64,000 bases of DNA, taken from the NCBI GenBank assembly GCA_029882915.1, contig JAOUJZ010000001.1, forward strand, positions 62,001-126,000, in the 5' to 3' direction. The stretch is from Gammaproteobacteria bacterium. Lineage in GTDB: Bacteria > Pseudomonadota > Gammaproteobacteria > Nitrosococcales > Methylophagaceae. Below are positions 19,110-29,938 of the stretch, in pieces. Below the pieces are notes generated by a model. That model had not been told where the DNA came from. It saw nothing but the letters and a program-made list of their open reading frames with translations, and searched no databases. Positions within the stretch are counted from its first letter, which is position 1; every line of letters starts with the position of its first letter. The position numbers and the translations under genes are program-made.

Positions 19110-20332
19110 TATGCAAATAGCTCCTGTACTTTTTTAATGCCTGCAACCAGTGCATCGACTTCTTCAACAGTGTTGTAAAAAGCAAATGATGCCCTCGCTG
19201 TGGCTGGAATACCAAAGAATTGCATAACCGGTTGTGCACAATGATGACCGGTTCGTATCGCTACGCCCTGTTGATCAAAGATAGTGCCGACATCGTGTGG
19301 ATGGACACCTTCAATCATGAAAGACAATACGCTGGCTTTTTCTTTGGCCGTACCAATAATTCGGATACCGTCCATCGCAACCAGCTTTGCAGTGGCAATG
19401 TCTAATAATTGATGTTCATGGGCCGCCAAATTTTCAATGCCCAGTTTGTGCATATAATCAATGGCTGCACCTAAGCCAATCGCACCGGCTATATGTGGCG
19501 TACCCGCTTCAAATTTATATGGTAATTCGTTGTATTGGGTGTGGTCGAAGCTGACTGACAGGATCATATCGCCCCCACCCTGCCACGGCGGCATCGCTTC
19601 TAACAGTTCCTGTTTGGCATACATTGCACCGATACCCGTTGGTGCAAACATCTTGTGACCGGAAAACACATAAAAGTCGCAATCCAAATCCTGCACATCC
19701 ACCGCCAAATGAGGCACGGCTTGAGCACCATCCACTAATACGGGAATGCCTTTGGCATGGGCTTTAGCAGTCATCTCTTTAACTGGATTAATGGTTCCCA
19801 GTGCATTCGACACCTGACCAATAGCCAGAATTTTGGTTTTCTCTGTCAGCAAGTCATCAAAGGTTGTTAAATCCAGTTCGCCTTGCTGAGTCATCGGAAT
19901 CACTTTCAGCGTAGCACCGGTTTGTTCACACACCATTTGCCAAGGCACGATATTGGCGTGATGTTCCATGTGGCTGATCAGGATTTCATCACCAACCTGT
20001 GCCTGAGGTCTGACAAAACTCTGTGCGACCAGATTAATCGCTTCCGTTGCACCACGTACAAAGACGATTTCTTTATCTGATTTAGCATTCACGAACCCGC
20101 GCACTTTGTCACGAGCCGCTTCATAAGCATCGGTCGCACGTTGGCTTAAACGATGAACACCTCGGTGAACATTGGCATTGTCTTTTCGATAATAATCACT
20201 GATAGCGTCAATCACCTGATTCGGCTTTTGACTGCTGGCCGCATTATCCAGATACACCAACGGATAGCCGTTGATTTGCTGATCCAGAATCGGAAAATCC
20301 TGTCTGATGGCAGCTATATCTAAAACACTCAT
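19109..20332 (-). CDS. sufS: Cysteine desulfurase SufS
   Basis: SufS is a PLP enzyme that removes sulfur from L-cysteine as a persulfide. The 407-aa class II enzyme shows [24 protein letters not shown], the PLP lysine in [16 protein letters not shown] (about residue 226), and the active cysteine in [12 protein letters not shown]. It overlaps sufD by 4 bp (ATGA). Paired with SufU downstream. Confidence 0.97.
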   Translation of the reverse strand: MSVLDIAAIRQDFPILDQQINGYPLVYLDNAASSQKPNQVIDAISDYYRKDNANVHRGVHRLSQRATDAYEAARDKVRGFVNAKSDKEIVFVRGATEAINLVAQSFVRPQAQVGDEILISHMEHHANIVPWQMVCEQTGATLKVIPMTQQGELDLTTFDDLLTEKTKILAIGQVSNALGTINPVKEMTAKAHAKGIPVLVDGAQAVPHLAVDVQDLDCDFYVFSGHKMFAPTGIGAMYAKQELLEAMPPWQGGGDMILSVSFDHTQYNELPYKFEAGTPHIAGAIGLGAAIDYMHKLGIENLAAHEHQLLDIATAKLVAMDGIRIIGTAKEKASVLSFMIEGVHPHDVGTIFDQQGVAIRTGHHCAQPVMQFFGIPATARASFAFYNTVEEVDALVAGIKKVQELFA

Positions 20333-21639
20333 GCTGCGACACTCGGACGTGGTAAACGTTGCTCAATGACCACTGAAAATGCCTGTCTGATGATTTCTGA
20401 CGGTATGCGTTCCAACACTTCAACAGCAAAGGCATAGGTCAACAAACTACGAGCACTGACGGCATCTAAACCACGAGTACGCAAGAAGAATAATTGTTCT
20501 TCATCCAGTTGACCAACAGTGCTGCCATGACCACATTTGACATCATCCGCGTAGATTTCCATCTCCGGTTTGGTGTCGATTTCACAGCCGCGTGATAACA
20601 GTAAATTACGGTTACTTTGATTGGCATCCGTTTTCTGGGCGTCTTTGTGTACGATTACTTTACCGTTAAATACGGCATGGCTATTGTCATCAAGAACGCC
20701 TTTATATACCTCTTCACTGGTGGTATTTGGAACAAGATGATCAATACGGGTGTGGTTATCTATGTGCTGTTCACCATTCACTAGATACAGGCCATCCATA
20801 ACGGTATGGGCCTGTTCTCCCATCAGACGGGACTGAATATCGTTACGGGCAAATTTCGCGCCCAATGAAATATTATTGGTTCGCCATTGACTACTTTCAG
20901 CCTGAGTTGCAGCCAGCGTAGCAATATGGAAAGCATTGGCTGATTCTTGTTGTAATTTGTAGTGGTCAAGTTCGGCATGTTCCGCCAAGACCACTTCCGT
21001 GACCACGTTGGTAAAACTACCTGCATCACCCATACTGACGTAATGTTCAATCACCGTCGCCTGACTGTTTTCAGCCAGCGAAACGATATTGCGTAGGTGG
21101 ATAGCCAAGTTATCTGTTGAACCGGAATTTATCACCAGTAATTCAACCGGTTTATCGAGCTTAACACCCGACGCAATGCTAACCACTGCACCTTCGTTCA
21201 TCAGCATGGTATTTAATGCTGTTAAACCAGGTTTTGCAATATCGACCTGTTGCCCCAGTAGCTGTTCAACACTATCTATCGATGTCGATAAAGGATCAAT
21301 GGTCAGTCCTTGAGGTAGATCTGCAAGAGTCGATAGCTCCTCAGAAAATACTCCATCAACAATGACCACTCGATACGCATCCTGAAGCAATGCTAACTGG
21401 TCACTTTGTTTTGTCGTGACCGTGGCCTGATTAGCCGTGTGCGTGAACGCTTGTTGAGACAACCCCCACAAGCTGGTGTATTTCCAGTCTTCCTGTTTTT
21501 TTGCTGGCAAACCATTGTGTTTGAACTGTTCGGTTGCCTGCTCACGCAATGATTGCAGCCAGGGTAATTGCTGGCCAATTAACGGTGTACTGTCGGCAAC
21601 ACTGGCAAATGGAGTCGCCAGTTCGGTTAGTTGCTTCAT
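20329..21639 (-). CDS. sufD: SUF scaffold subunit SufD
   Basis: SufD pairs with SufB, and both bind the SufC ATPase, to build new Fe-S clusters. The 436-aa protein has an N-terminal helical region ([12 protein letters not shown]) and a right-handed beta-helix core. The C-terminal signature [23 protein letters not shown] is typical of SufD. Start and stop overlap sufC and sufS as ATGA, indicating tight coupling. Confidence 0.96.
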   Translation of the reverse strand: MKQLTELATPFASVADSTPLIGQQLPWLQSLREQATEQFKHNGLPAKKQEDWKYTSLWGLSQQAFTHTANQATVTTKQSDQLALLQDAYRVVIVDGVFSEELSTLADLPQGLTIDPLSTSIDSVEQLLGQQVDIAKPGLTALNTMLMNEGAVVSIASGVKLDKPVELLVINSGSTDNLAIHLRNIVSLAENSQATVIEHYVSMGDAGSFTNVVTEVVLAEHAELDHYKLQQESANAFHIATLAATQAESSQWRTNNISLGAKFARNDIQSRLMGEQAHTVMDGLYLVNGEQHIDNHTRIDHLVPNTTSEEVYKGVLDDNSHAVFNGKVIVHKDAQKTDANQSNRNLLLSRGCEIDTKPEMEIYADDVKCGHGSTVGQLDEEQLFFLRTRGLDAVSARSLLTYAFAVEVLERIPSEIIRQAFSVVIEQRLPRPSVAA

Positions 21640-22397
21640 GCTGGCTGACCCTCAGCAGTTTCATTCACCCAGCTATAACCGGTTTTTTCCAGCTCTTTCG
21701 CTAATTCTTTATCGCCTGATTTCACAATTCGGCCAGCAGATAATACATGGACAAAGTCAGGGACAATGTAATCAAGCAAACGTTGATAATGAGTAATCAT
21801 TACCACTGAACGATCTTTAGAACGCAGGCTGTTCACTCCGTCTGATACGATTTTTAACGCGTCGATATCTAGGCCTGAATCGGTTTCATCCAGAATAGCC
21901 AGTGACGGTTCCAGCAGTGCCATTTGTAGAATTTCGTTACGTTTTTTCTCACCACCTGAGAAGCCTTCATTCACACTACGGTGCAAAAAGCTTTCATCCA
22001 TTTTAACCAGTTCCATTTTACTGCGAACCAGAGTTAAAAAATCGATGGCATCCAGATCATCCAGACCCTGATATTGTCGCACTGCATTCAGGGCTGCTTT
22101 CAATAAATAGATATTACTGACACCCGGAATTTCGACCGGATATTGAAAAGCCAGAAATACGCCGCGTTGCGCTCGTTCTTCAGCCTCTAAATCTAGTAGG
22201 TTTTCACCTTTGTATATGACTTCACCTTGAGTAATTTCATAACCATCTCGGCCAGCTAATACATTTGATAATGTGCTTTTACCTGCACCGTTGGGACCCA
22301 TAATGGCATGAACTTCCCCTGCGTTAACTGTCAGGTTGATTCCACGTAGAATTTCTTTGCCATCAACACTGGCATGAAGGTTTTTAATTTCTAACAT
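21636..22397 (-). CDS. sufC: SUF ATPase SufC
   Basis: SufC is the ABC-type ATPase of the SufBC2D scaffold. It has Walker [10 protein letters not shown], the signature [11 protein letters not shown], and Walker [18 protein letters not shown] start at the ATG at 22395-22397 ([13 protein letters not shown], 253 aa), which has AAAGAG upstream. The frame extends to a TTG that overlaps the sufB stop, but that start lacks a ribosome site. Confidence 0.96.
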   Translation of the reverse strand: MLEIKNLHASVDGKEILRGINLTVNAGEVHAIMGPNGAGKSTLSNVLAGRDGYEITQGEVIYKGENLLDLEAEERAQRGVFLAFQYPVEIPGVSNIYLLKAALNAVRQYQGLDDLDAIDFLTLVRSKMELVKMDESFLHRSVNEGFSGGEKKRNEILQMALLEPSLAILDETDSGLDIDALKIVSDGVNSLRSKDRSVVMITHYQRLLDYIVPDFVHVLSAGRIVKSGDKELAKELEKTGYSWVNETAEGQPA

Positions 22398-22413
22398 CTT
22401 TAATCTCTTTAAG

Positions 22414-23859
22414 TTAACCAACAGAACCTTCTAGCGACAAGCCAAGAAGATTTTGCGCCTCAACGGCAAATTCCATAGGTAATTCACGAATCACTTGTTT
22501 ACAAAAGCCATTCACAATCATTGATACTGCATCTTCAACATCCAGACCGCGCTGTTTACAGTAAAACAGTTGATCTTCACTGATTTTTGATGTTGAGGCT
22601 TCGTGCTCAACTTGTGCAGTCGGATTTTTCACTTCTATATATGGGAAGGTATGAGCCGCACATTTATCGCCCATCAACAACGAATCACATTCGGTGTAAT
22701 TACGGGCATTGTCCGCATTAGGACCGACACGAACCAGACCTCGATAGGCATTTTGCGAACGACCGGCTGAAATACCTTTAGAAATGATGGTAGAACTGGT
22801 GTTTTTGCCAAGATGAATCATTTTGGTACCGGTATCTGCTTGCTGCATATTATTGGTGACCGCTACTGAATAAAACTCACCCGTCGAATTATCACCTTGC
22901 AGGATTACACTTGGATATTTCCAGGTAATTGCTGAACCGGTTTCAACCTGTGTCCACGACACTTTTGAACTTTCGCCTCGGCAAGCCGCACGTTTAGTCA
23001 CGAAATTAAAAATGCCACCGACACCATTTTCATCACCGGGATACCAGTTCTGAACGGTTGAATATTTAATCTCAGCACGGTCCATAGCCACTAATTCAAC
23101 CACTGCCGCATGCAGTTGGTTTTCATCACGCATCGGCGCTGTACAGCCTTCAAGATAACTGACATAGGCATCATCATCTGCAATGATCAAGGTACGTTCA
23201 AACTGACCGGTATTGGCTGCGTTGATACGGAAATAAGTCGACAGTTCCATCGGGCAACGTTTGCCTTTTGGAATGTAGACAAATGATCCATCACTAAATA
23301 CGGCTGAGTTGAGTGCCGCGTAAAAATTATCTTTGTATGAAACGACACTGCCCAGATATTTTTTAATCAATTCAGGATGTTCATGCACGGCTTTTGAAAA
23401 TGGCATAAAGATAATGCCTTCTTCGGCTAATTTATCCTGAAAGGTATTGGCAACAGACACACTATCAAATACCGCATCAACCGCCACCCCAGCCAGACGA
23501 GCACGCTCATCAAGTGGCACACCTAATTTTTCATAAGTACGTAGTAATTCTGGATCAACCTCATCTAGGCTCTTAGGTCCATCTGTTTTTTTCTTGGGTG
23601 CTGAATAGTAACTGATAGCCTGATAATCAATCGCAGGATAATTGACGTGAGCCCATTCAGGGGTTTCCAGTGTTAACCAATGACGATAGGCCTGTAAGCG
23701 CCATTCCAATAAAAATTCAGGTTCACCTTTAATACGTGAAATCTCACGTACCACCTCTTCACTTAAACCCGGTGGCAAGCTGTCTGATTCAATATCGGTT
23801 ACAAAGCCAGCCTGATAATCGCCAGGTAAAATATCATCAATTTGTTGTTGTTCAGCCAT
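22414..23859 (-). CDS. sufB: SUF scaffold subunit SufB
   Basis: SufB carries the nascent cluster in the SufBCD complex. The 481-aa protein has the typical [63 protein letters not shown], and the C-terminal [18 protein letters not shown] with the conserved cysteine. The ATG at 23857-23859 has GGTGA 5 nt upstream; another ATG 12 nt earlier lacks a ribosome site. The start lies inside the 3' end of the Rrf2 regulator gene, so the two are co-translated. Confidence 0.96.
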   Translation of the reverse strand: MAEQQQIDDILPGDYQAGFVTDIESDSLPPGLSEEVVREISRIKGEPEFLLEWRLQAYRHWLTLETPEWAHVNYPAIDYQAISYYSAPKKKTDGPKSLDEVDPELLRTYEKLGVPLDERARLAGVAVDAVFDSVSVANTFQDKLAEEGIIFMPFSKAVHEHPELIKKYLGSVVSYKDNFYAALNSAVFSDGSFVYIPKGKRCPMELSTYFRINAANTGQFERTLIIADDDAYVSYLEGCTAPMRDENQLHAAVVELVAMDRAEIKYSTVQNWYPGDENGVGGIFNFVTKRAACRGESSKVSWTQVETGSAITWKYPSVILQGDNSTGEFYSVAVTNNMQQADTGTKMIHLGKNTSSTIISKGISAGRSQNAYRGLVRVGPNADNARNYTECDSLLMGDKCAAHTFPYIEVKNPTAQVEHEASTSKISEDQLFYCKQRGLDVEDAVSMIVNGFCKQVIRELPMEFAVEAQNLLGLSLEGSVG

Positions 23860-24328
23860 GGATATCACCATTGTGTAATTTTGCTGATGGATAAAAATGT
23901 ATTGGGCTTACGCCATCTTTGGGTAGTTGAGGTGCCAGCATGTCAGACAACTTCACTTCATCGAGTGCATGAAACACTGCATTATTGATCTGCGTCCAAT
24001 TGGTTTGAATTGAACAATGTGGCTCGTTCTCACATTGACTTTCATTACTGACGCACTCAGTCAATGCAATCGGGCCTTCTATAGCGGCAATGATTTCTGC
24101 AACTGAGATCTGCTTAGGACTACGACTCAAATTGTAGCCACCCTGAGCACCCCGCTCCGATCTTAATAAACCACTTTGAGACAAGGCTTTAAGAACCTTT
24201 CTTACTGTCGGCAAAGGCATACTCACTGCCTCAGACAATGTGTGCGCGCTATGTTTCTGGTATGTTTTCGAAGCCAGATAGCTCATCAAAACGATGCCGT
24301 AATCTGTTAATTTTCCCATGCGTAACAT
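23852..24328 (-). CDS. Rrf2-family regulator of the suf operon
   Basis: A 158-aa winged-helix Rrf2 protein ([19 protein letters not shown]; recognition region [31 protein letters not shown]). Three cysteines in [17 protein letters not shown] (C-x6-C-x5-C) would ligate an Fe-S cluster, as in the SUF-associated IscR relatives of gammaproteobacteria. A cluster-loaded protein would repress the operon when Fe-S supply is adequate; this is inferred from the family. It is the first gene of the operon, has an AGGAG site, and overlaps sufB by 8 bp. Confidence 0.93.
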   Translation of the reverse strand: MLRMGKLTDYGIVLMSYLASKTYQKHSAHTLSEAVSMPLPTVRKVLKALSQSGLLRSERGAQGGYNLSRSPKQISVAEIIAAIEGPIALTECVSNESQCENEPHCSIQTNWTQINNAVFHALDEVKLSDMLAPQLPKDGVSPIHFYPSAKLHNGDIHG

Positions 24329-24351
24329 AGACCGCCCTCCTAATTGGTACC

Positions 24352-24385
24352 ATTATAGTATCATTTAAATTAATAACCAAGTATT
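24352..24385 (-). promoter_or_regulatory. Promoter and putative Rrf2 operator of the suf operon
   Basis: On the minus strand TTGGTT (24375-24380) is followed after 17 bp by a perfect TATAAT (24352-24357), about 25 nt before the regulator's start. The -35 is embedded in AATACTTGGTTAT (24373-24385), a 13-bp word that also occurs upstream of iscR in this window. A repressor bound there would block the -35 element. Confidence 0.6.
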
Positions 24386-24541
24386 AGCTTTAGATATTTG
24401 TAGGTGATATTCCCTGTATAAATATGTGATAATTATAGGTTGATGAACTTTTTCAACGTTTTATTTACTAACACATTGTCATCAAAGCTGATGAGCTTAA
24501 ACAAAATATACATCTCTCTCAACTGATTTAGAGCATAGATA

Positions 24542-25225
24542 ATGAAATTAAAAACACTCATATTTTTTCCTTTTTTATTTTTTGGAGCACAGGTAATGGC
24601 TGACTCTCACGCCGCAAAACTAGATACAGAAAAACAACAACTCAGCTACATCTTTGGGATCCAGGTCGGACAAAACATGTTAGCTGAAGGCGTAGAGCTC
24701 GATATGGAAGCATTTTCAGCGGGTGTCGCAGATATGTTTGCTGGCAAGCAACCTCAGCTTGACCAAGCAACAGCTGAAAAAGTGATTGGTGATTTCCAAC
24801 AAAAGAAAGCCACTGAAATGGCTAAAGTCATGAATGAAAAACAAGCACAAGCCAAAACATTCATGGAAGAAAATGCGAAAAAAGAAGGTGTTGTAACGAC
24901 TGAAAGCGGTCTGCAATACACCATCATTAAAGAAGGTGATGGCGCAATTCCTACTGAAAAAGACAAGGTTATTGCCCACTACAAAGGTACATTGCTAGAC
25001 GGTACTGTATTTGATAGTTCTTATGACCGCGGTGAACCTGCAACTTTCCCTGTAACTGGCGTCATTCAAGGCTGGCAAGAAACACTGCAAATGATGAAAG
25101 AAGGCAGTATTTGGCAAATCGTCGTTCCAGCAAATCTGGCATACGGCCCTCGTGGTGCTGGCCAATTAATTGGTCCTAATGAAACTCTTGTTTTCGATAT
25201 TGAATTGATTGCTATCACTCAATAA
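24542..25225 (+). CDS. Secreted FKBP-type peptidyl-prolyl isomerase (FkpA/Mip-like)
   Basis: The 227-aa precursor has a signal peptide (MKLKTLIFFPFLFFGAQVMA), an N-terminal helical dimerisation and linker region (about residues 28-118) and a C-terminal FKBP domain (GLQYTIIKEGDGAIPTEKDKVIAHYKGTLLDGTVFDSSYDRGEPATFPV ... LAYGPRGAGQLIGPNETLVFDIEL). This is the Mip/FkpA arrangement, acting in the periplasm or at the cell surface on proline bonds of exported proteins. It is monocistronic, ending at a strong terminator. Symbol withheld because FkpA, FklB and Mip cannot be separated with certainty here. Confidence 0.93.
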   Translation: MKLKTLIFFPFLFFGAQVMADSHAAKLDTEKQQLSYIFGIQVGQNMLAEGVELDMEAFSAGVADMFAGKQPQLDQATAEKVIGDFQQKKATEMAKVMNEKQAQAKTFMEENAKKEGVVTTESGLQYTIIKEGDGAIPTEKDKVIAHYKGTLLDGTVFDSSYDRGEPATFPVTGVIQGWQETLQMMKEGSIWQIVVPANLAYGPRGAGQLIGPNETLVFDIELIAITQ

Positions 25226-25242
25226 GAAATTAAGCGCATCAT

Positions 25243-25279
25243 AAAAAGCCCGGTCAGATTTCTGACCGGGCTTTTTTTT
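25243..25279. terminator. Strong bidirectional terminator between the FKBP gene and ampD
   Basis: A near-perfect 16-bp stem, AAAAAGCCCGGTCAGA paired with TCTGACCGGGCTTTTT around a 2-nt gap, ends in a T run on the plus strand and has an A run on the other side. The ampD stop codon (25278-25280) overlaps the T run. Confidence 0.92.
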
Positions 25280-25832
25280 ATTCCTGCATGACTAATTGAG
25301 TTAACTTTTCCCAATCGAAATTGGGACCGGGATCGGTTTTCCTGTCAGGTGCAATATCCTGATGCCCTTTAACAGTCTCTGGAGATAGCTTTGGATAGGT
25401 TTGGCACAATAATTTGATGACTTTTGCTACCTGTTGATATTGAATCGGTTCAAAGTGTTTGTCATCACAGCCTTCCAATTCAATACCAATAGTAAAATCA
25501 TTACAGGCTTCACGACCATCCCAGCAGGACACTCCAGCATGCCAGGCGCGTTGATGGAAAGGAACATACTGAATCACTTCACCATTGCGTCTAATCAACA
25601 CATGTGCGGACACTCTTAAATCTGAAATCTGTTCAAAATAAGGGTGTGCTTGTGGATCTAGCTTGTTTAAAAATAAATCATCTATCCAGCCACCACCAAA
25701 CTCACCGGGAGGCAGGCTGATATTATGAATCACTATTCCTGTCACATCATCTGGATCTGGCCTTGAATCCTGATTCGGGGAATGATGATAGTCAATCCCT
25801 GTGAGCAATCCCTCAGTACGATCAATCTGCAA
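25278..25832 (-). CDS. ampD: 1,6-anhydro-N-acetylmuramyl-L-alanine amidase AmpD
   Basis: AmpD is the cytoplasmic zinc amidase that strips the stem peptide from anhydro-muropeptides during peptidoglycan recycling, and so controls AmpR-type beta-lactamase induction. The 184-aa protein has no signal peptide. Zinc ligands are in IVIHNISLPPGEFGG and VKGHQDIAPDRKTDPGPNFDW, and RAWHAGVSCW lines the active site. NagZ, acting just before AmpD in the pathway, is encoded about 22 kb away in this window. Confidence 0.96.
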   Translation of the reverse strand: MQIDRTEGLLTGIDYHHSPNQDSRPDPDDVTGIVIHNISLPPGEFGGGWIDDLFLNKLDPQAHPYFEQISDLRVSAHVLIRRNGEVIQYVPFHQRAWHAGVSCWDGREACNDFTIGIELEGCDDKHFEPIQYQQVAKVIKLLCQTYPKLSPETVKGHQDIAPDRKTDPGPNFDWEKLTQLVMQE

Positions 25833-26052
25833 ATTTTATTTCCTATTCATGAAACAATATCAAGCAAGTTGGTGTATCTCACTGCTTACACCTTGACAGG
25901 AACCAACATTCAGCTTGATAACACAAAGCTAATGCAATAATAGATGCCCTATGAGATATACAGCTAAAGAAATAGCTTAAAAATATAGAAAATTCTGGCT
26001 TCACGGGGTAACCTAGCTGTTTTTATATATTTCCACACAAGCAGTGAAAGAA

Positions 26053-26895
26053 ATGACGATAGAAAATACCGTACCTTCTCAATTGATCACATCTCAAGTC
26101 AAATTAGCACTTCAAGAGGACGTCGGTCAACAAGATTTAACCGCTGATTTAATTTCGGCTGAAACTCAAGTAACAGCCACGCTTATTAGCCGTGAATCAG
26201 CCACCCTGTGTGGGCAGGCGTGGTTCAATGAGGTCTTTGCCCAACTTGATCCCGCTATCACAATAGACTGGTACTTCTCCGATGGTGATCGAGTAACAAT
26301 CGATGGCTTGATCTGCAAACTGCGTGGACCTGCTCGGGCTTTATTGACTGGCGAACGTACGGCGATGAATTTTATTCAAACCTTGTCAGCAACAGCAAGT
26401 CTGGCCAGACAATATGCTGATCAGGTTATTGATTTGCCAGTACAGATTCTCGATACTCGAAAAACCATTCCCGGATTACGGTTAGCACAAAAATATGCTG
26501 TCCGTTGTGGCGGTTGCCATAATCATCGAGTTGGACTTTATGATGGTATTTTAATTAAAGAAAATCATATCAATGCAGCCGGATCCATTCGTGCTGCTAT
26601 TAGTCATGCTCGTCAATTACATCCCGAGATAGCCATTGAAATTGAAGTAGAAAACTTTGATGAACTCAAGCAGGCATTATCTGCACGTGCAGATATTATC
26701 TTGCTCGATAATTTCGATATTCCTTCCCTAATGGAAGCCGTAGAGATAAATCAAAATCAGGCAAAGCTGGAAGCATCAGGTGGGATCACCCTTGATAATG
26801 TTCGCGCCATTGCTGAAACAGGTGTCGATCGTATTTCGGTAGGTGCTTTAACCAAAGATATACGAGCTGTTGATCTATCCATGCGTTTTCGTTAA
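26053..26895 (+). CDS. nadC: Nicotinate-nucleotide pyrophosphorylase (carboxylating)
   Basis: NadC converts quinolinate and PRPP to nicotinate mononucleotide in de novo NAD synthesis. The 280-aa protein shows ALQEDVGQQDLTADLI, GERTAMNFIQTLSATAS, the substrate site LDTRKTIPGLRLAQKYAVRCGGCHNHRVGLYDGILIKENHI, and LEASGGITLDNVRAIAETGVDRISVGALTK. I use the ATG at 26053; a GTG nine bases upstream is an alternative, and neither has a strong ribosome site. ampD is divergent, a common pairing. Confidence 0.96.
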   Translation: MTIENTVPSQLITSQVKLALQEDVGQQDLTADLISAETQVTATLISRESATLCGQAWFNEVFAQLDPAITIDWYFSDGDRVTIDGLICKLRGPARALLTGERTAMNFIQTLSATASLARQYADQVIDLPVQILDTRKTIPGLRLAQKYAVRCGGCHNHRVGLYDGILIKENHINAAGSIRAAISHARQLHPEIAIEIEVENFDELKQALSARADIILLDNFDIPSLMEAVEINQNQAKLEASGGITLDNVRAIAETGVDRISVGALTKDIRAVDLSMRFR

Positions 26896-26902
26896 CCCAT
26901 AA

Positions 26903-26935
26903 AAAACCGCAGAATTTAATGAACTCTGCGGTTTT
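26903..26935 (+). terminator. Terminator of nadC
   Basis: AAAACCGCAGA and TCTGCGGTTTT form an 11-bp perfect stem with an 11-nt loop, 8 nt after the nadC stop. The A and T flanks allow it to act on the convergent PepSY gene as well. Confidence 0.88.
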
Positions 26936-26979
26936 AACAGGATGTACAGAAGTGGTATTTTTTAGAAATACGCCCCTTA

Positions 26980-27486
26980 TTATTCCAGACCGATCTGCCA
27001 GATTTCGCGATTAGCTTCGATGATTTCACCAGATGAAGCATCTACTTCAACTTTCATTTGTTGGTTGAGTGTCGTATCGATATCAAACTCATACGTAGCA
27101 GCACCAGTTGGTTCTATTTCATATTCGACATCAACCACTTTCCCAGGATAAATTGCTAACGCTATTTTAGCTGCATCTTTTTCACTGACTTGTGCTTTTG
27201 CCTTAAACAAAGGGTGATTAGCATCAGTAACTTCACGTTCCACTTCTGACACCAATCCACGATGTGCATTACACTCAATATCCCATTCAGAACCATCTAC
27301 ACCACGAATATCAAATTCGTAAAAATGCCCACCCTGTTCATTTTTCATTTCTACTTTAACAATCTGCCCTGCACGCTCTTCAAGTACAGATGCCATACAT
27401 TTTTCAAACTTGTGTGGATTATCAGCCGCCATGACTAATGTGGTTGAAGACATTAAAACTGCTGAAACAATAAACATCTTATTCAT
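26980..27486 (-). CDS. Secreted protein with two PepSY domains
   Basis: The 168-aa precursor has a signal peptide (MNKMFIVSAVLMSSTTLVMA) and two PepSY-type repeats (roughly residues 25-90 and 95-165). Both end in the EIDxxxGEVIEANRE-like pattern seen in periplasmic PepSY proteins. PepSY domains are small folds linked to protease inhibition or ligand and metal binding; the specific function here is unknown. I chose the ATG at 27484-27486 because it follows AAGGAGAGGTGA and begins the signal peptide; the frame extends 32 codons further. It sits 139 bp after a TonB-dependent receptor gene in the same direction, suggesting a joint uptake role. Confidence 0.85.
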   Translation of the reverse strand: MNKMFIVSAVLMSSTTLVMAADNPHKFEKCMASVLEERAGQIVKVEMKNEQGGHFYEFDIRGVDGSEWDIECNAHRGLVSEVEREVTDANHPLFKAKAQVSEKDAAKIALAIYPGKVVDVEYEIEPTGAATYEFDIDTTLNQQMKVEVDASSGEIIEANREIWQIGLE

Positions 27487-27625
27487 TACATCACCTCTCC
27501 TTTCTATTAAAGTAATAGCCATAGTCTCACATTTATTTACCAGGCCCAGATACAAAATGACCCAGAACACTGCTACCTGCAATGATCTGGGTCAAATTTC
27601 TTACTGGTTTTAGATGATGATATGT

Positions 27626-29938
27626 TTACATAGAGACTTTAATACCAACCCAACCAGCACGAGGAGCACCTGCCCCAACAAAACGTGAGTTAGTTAACGC
27701 ATCTAAACCCGGTGCTTCATCCGGTTCACCGTAAAGGCCAAAAGATTCATATTCATTGTCAAACAAGTTATCGACTTTCGCAAAGAACTGAATATTTTTG
27801 TTCACGTTATAGCGACTATGTAAATTTACGACTCCATACCCACTGATTTTTTTATCGTCATTGGCTTCATCTCCTCGAAAGTATTGGCTTGAGTGATAAG
27901 AAGCCGTTGCACCTAATGAAAACTTATCCGTTAATGCGTAATCAGTACCGACTTTAACATTATGTTCAGGTGTACTAGGCAGACGGTCCCCTTCATTCAC
28001 ATTGAAGGTTTTGCCAGCACGTACATATGCAAAAGAGTCTTCAAAAGTCGCACGTACATATCCATAGTTAGCGAACCACTGAAGTTTATCTTGCTGACCA
28101 CTCAGCCCTAATTCAATACCAGCACGTGCTGTTTTATCAATATTAGCGAAGTTACCTAATGTGAATCGTGGATCAGGGCTAACTGACACATCTTCATCTT
28201 CTGGGAAGAAAAACAAATCATCTTTCAATTCAGTGTAATAAACACCAGCATTCCAATTAAAGTTAGCTTGCTGGCCACGCAGACCCGCTTCAACCGTTTT
28301 GGCAACAACATCATCTAATGGTGGATCAGCCAAAAATGCATTTGGATACGCACATGGTGAAGTCGGCTCAGCACAGGTCAATTCAGATGGTGTTGGAGCA
28401 CGATTTGACTCGCTGTAACTACCATAAACGTTTAGATTATCTTCAATAGCATACGTTAAGCCAACCGAAGGATTAAAGCGTTTAAATACATGCTTTTCAC
28501 CCGTTTCGTTCAAATTCTTAGTGCCACCTTTACTTGTACCTGAAATGTCGATTTCGATACGGTTATATCGTCCGCCGAGGGTTAAGGCCAGTTTATCCGT
28601 CAACGAAATAGTATCAGTGAAAAACAGACTATATGTTTCAGTATCGACATTACCATCAACAATCGTTTCGTCAACGAGAACACCTGTTCCACTGGTACCT
28701 CGAGTAGCTGTGAATCGAGCAATTTCTGATTGTGAGCTGTGTTTAACATCTGAACGATCATAAGTTGCCCCAACTATCAACTGATTTTCTTTACCAAACA
28801 AATTCTTGAGGAAAGTAGACTGCAAACCAAAGCCATAGCTATCTTGTTCCGTATCACTGGTGTTATTCAAAGCTACAAAGTCACCATTAGCAAAACCATA
28901 AGCAGCGGCATTAGTGATAGAGATCTCATCGAGAACATCATCATCATCCTCATCCTCACCCACTTGGTTACCTATCACCGCCAGCTCTGATCCATCACCG
29001 TTAAAGGTGGTACGGTCACTAGAACGATAGTAGGTGTTAGCAGATAGCATTATATTATCGTTAAGCCAATGTGAGCCGTTCAAGGTAAACATATGCAGTT
29101 CATTTTGCGTGTTGTCGGGATGAGTAAACACGGCCTTACGATCAGTATTTACCAGTTCAACTGGGGCTGCACCATTACCATTCAAATCACTATCAACGAC
29201 AGTGATACCCAAATCTAATGTTGTATCTTCATTTCTGTAACTTAAGTTAGAGAAAAACTGTTCCAGCCTTGACGGTGAAAAATCGCGCCAGCCATCTTCC
29301 TTAGTGATCGAGCCAGTGACAAAATAACCAAAGGTGCCATCGTTGCCACCACTTGAAAAGGAACCCGAGTCACGACCAAACGAACCGGTGTAGGCTTCCA
29401 GTTCATGACCTTCATGAGTGAAACCATTTTTGGTTTGGATTGATAAAGCACCACCTAAAGTATTCAAACCAAATAAAGGGTTCGAACCAGGCATCAGGTT
29501 CATGCTGCCTATGGCTGATTCAGGAATTAATTCGAAGTTGACCGCATCACCAAAAGGCTCGTTGACACGAACACCATCCATAAACACTGACATACCCTGT
29601 GAGTTACCTACAAGAGGTGAAGATGTGAAACCACGATATCTCAAATCAGGCTGGAATGGGTTGTTTTGAGCCGAATTAATACTCACACTACCCAATGTTT
29701 TATTCATGAAATCAGAGATATCTAAACCTTGAATTTTATCGATATCTTCCGAGGTTGCAGATTGGATATTACTGGCAATTTGATCTGCTGACAGACCGAC
29801 ACCATGCATCGGTGTAGTTCCAATAACTTCAATCTCTGTTAATTCAACACTGTCATCAGCAGCAAAAGTTGCAGATGAGATCATTGCCGTAGTCAGCATA
29901 ATCGTCAGTGCTTTACGTTTGTATTGCGTTCGCATCAC
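27626..29938 (-). CDS. TonB-dependent outer-membrane receptor
   Basis: The 770-aa precursor has a signal peptide (ending SATFAA), a TonB-box-like VELTEIEVIGT, a plug domain (about residues 40-165, with FMDGVRVNEPFGDAVNFELIPESAIGSMNLMPGSNPLFGLNTLGGALSIQTKNG), and a 22-strand-type barrel ending APRAGWVGIKVSM. It would import a ligand too large or scarce for porins, powered by TonB. The substrate cannot be read from sequence. An unusually acidic loop, EDEDDDDVLDE (DNA 28927-28959), lies in the barrel region and could bind cations. The adjacent gene downstream encodes a secreted PepSY protein. No clear Fur box was seen upstream. Confidence 0.93.
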   Translation of the reverse strand: MMRTQYKRKALTIMLTTAMISSATFAADDSVELTEIEVIGTTPMHGVGLSADQIASNIQSATSEDIDKIQGLDISDFMNKTLGSVSINSAQNNPFQPDLRYRGFTSSPLVGNSQGMSVFMDGVRVNEPFGDAVNFELIPESAIGSMNLMPGSNPLFGLNTLGGALSIQTKNGFTHEGHELEAYTGSFGRDSGSFSSGGNDGTFGYFVTGSITKEDGWRDFSPSRLEQFFSNLSYRNEDTTLDLGITVVDSDLNGNGAAPVELVNTDRKAVFTHPDNTQNELHMFTLNGSHWLNDNIMLSANTYYRSSDRTTFNGDGSELAVIGNQVGEDEDDDDVLDEISITNAAAYGFANGDFVALNNTSDTEQDSYGFGLQSTFLKNLFGKENQLIVGATYDRSDVKHSSQSEIARFTATRGTSGTGVLVDETIVDGNVDTETYSLFFTDTISLTDKLALTLGGRYNRIEIDISGTSKGGTKNLNETGEKHVFKRFNPSVGLTYAIEDNLNVYGSYSESNRAPTPSELTCAEPTSPCAYPNAFLADPPLDDVVAKTVEAGLRGQQANFNWNAGVYYTELKDDLFFFPEDEDVSVSPDPRFTLGNFANIDKTARAGIELGLSGQQDKLQWFANYGYVRATFEDSFAYVRAGKTFNVNEGDRLPSTPEHNVKVGTDYALTDKFSLGATASYHSSQYFRGDEANDDKKISGYGVVNLHSRYNVNKNIQFFAKVDNLFDNEYESFGLYGEPDEAPGLDALTNSRFVGAGAPRAGWVGIKVSM

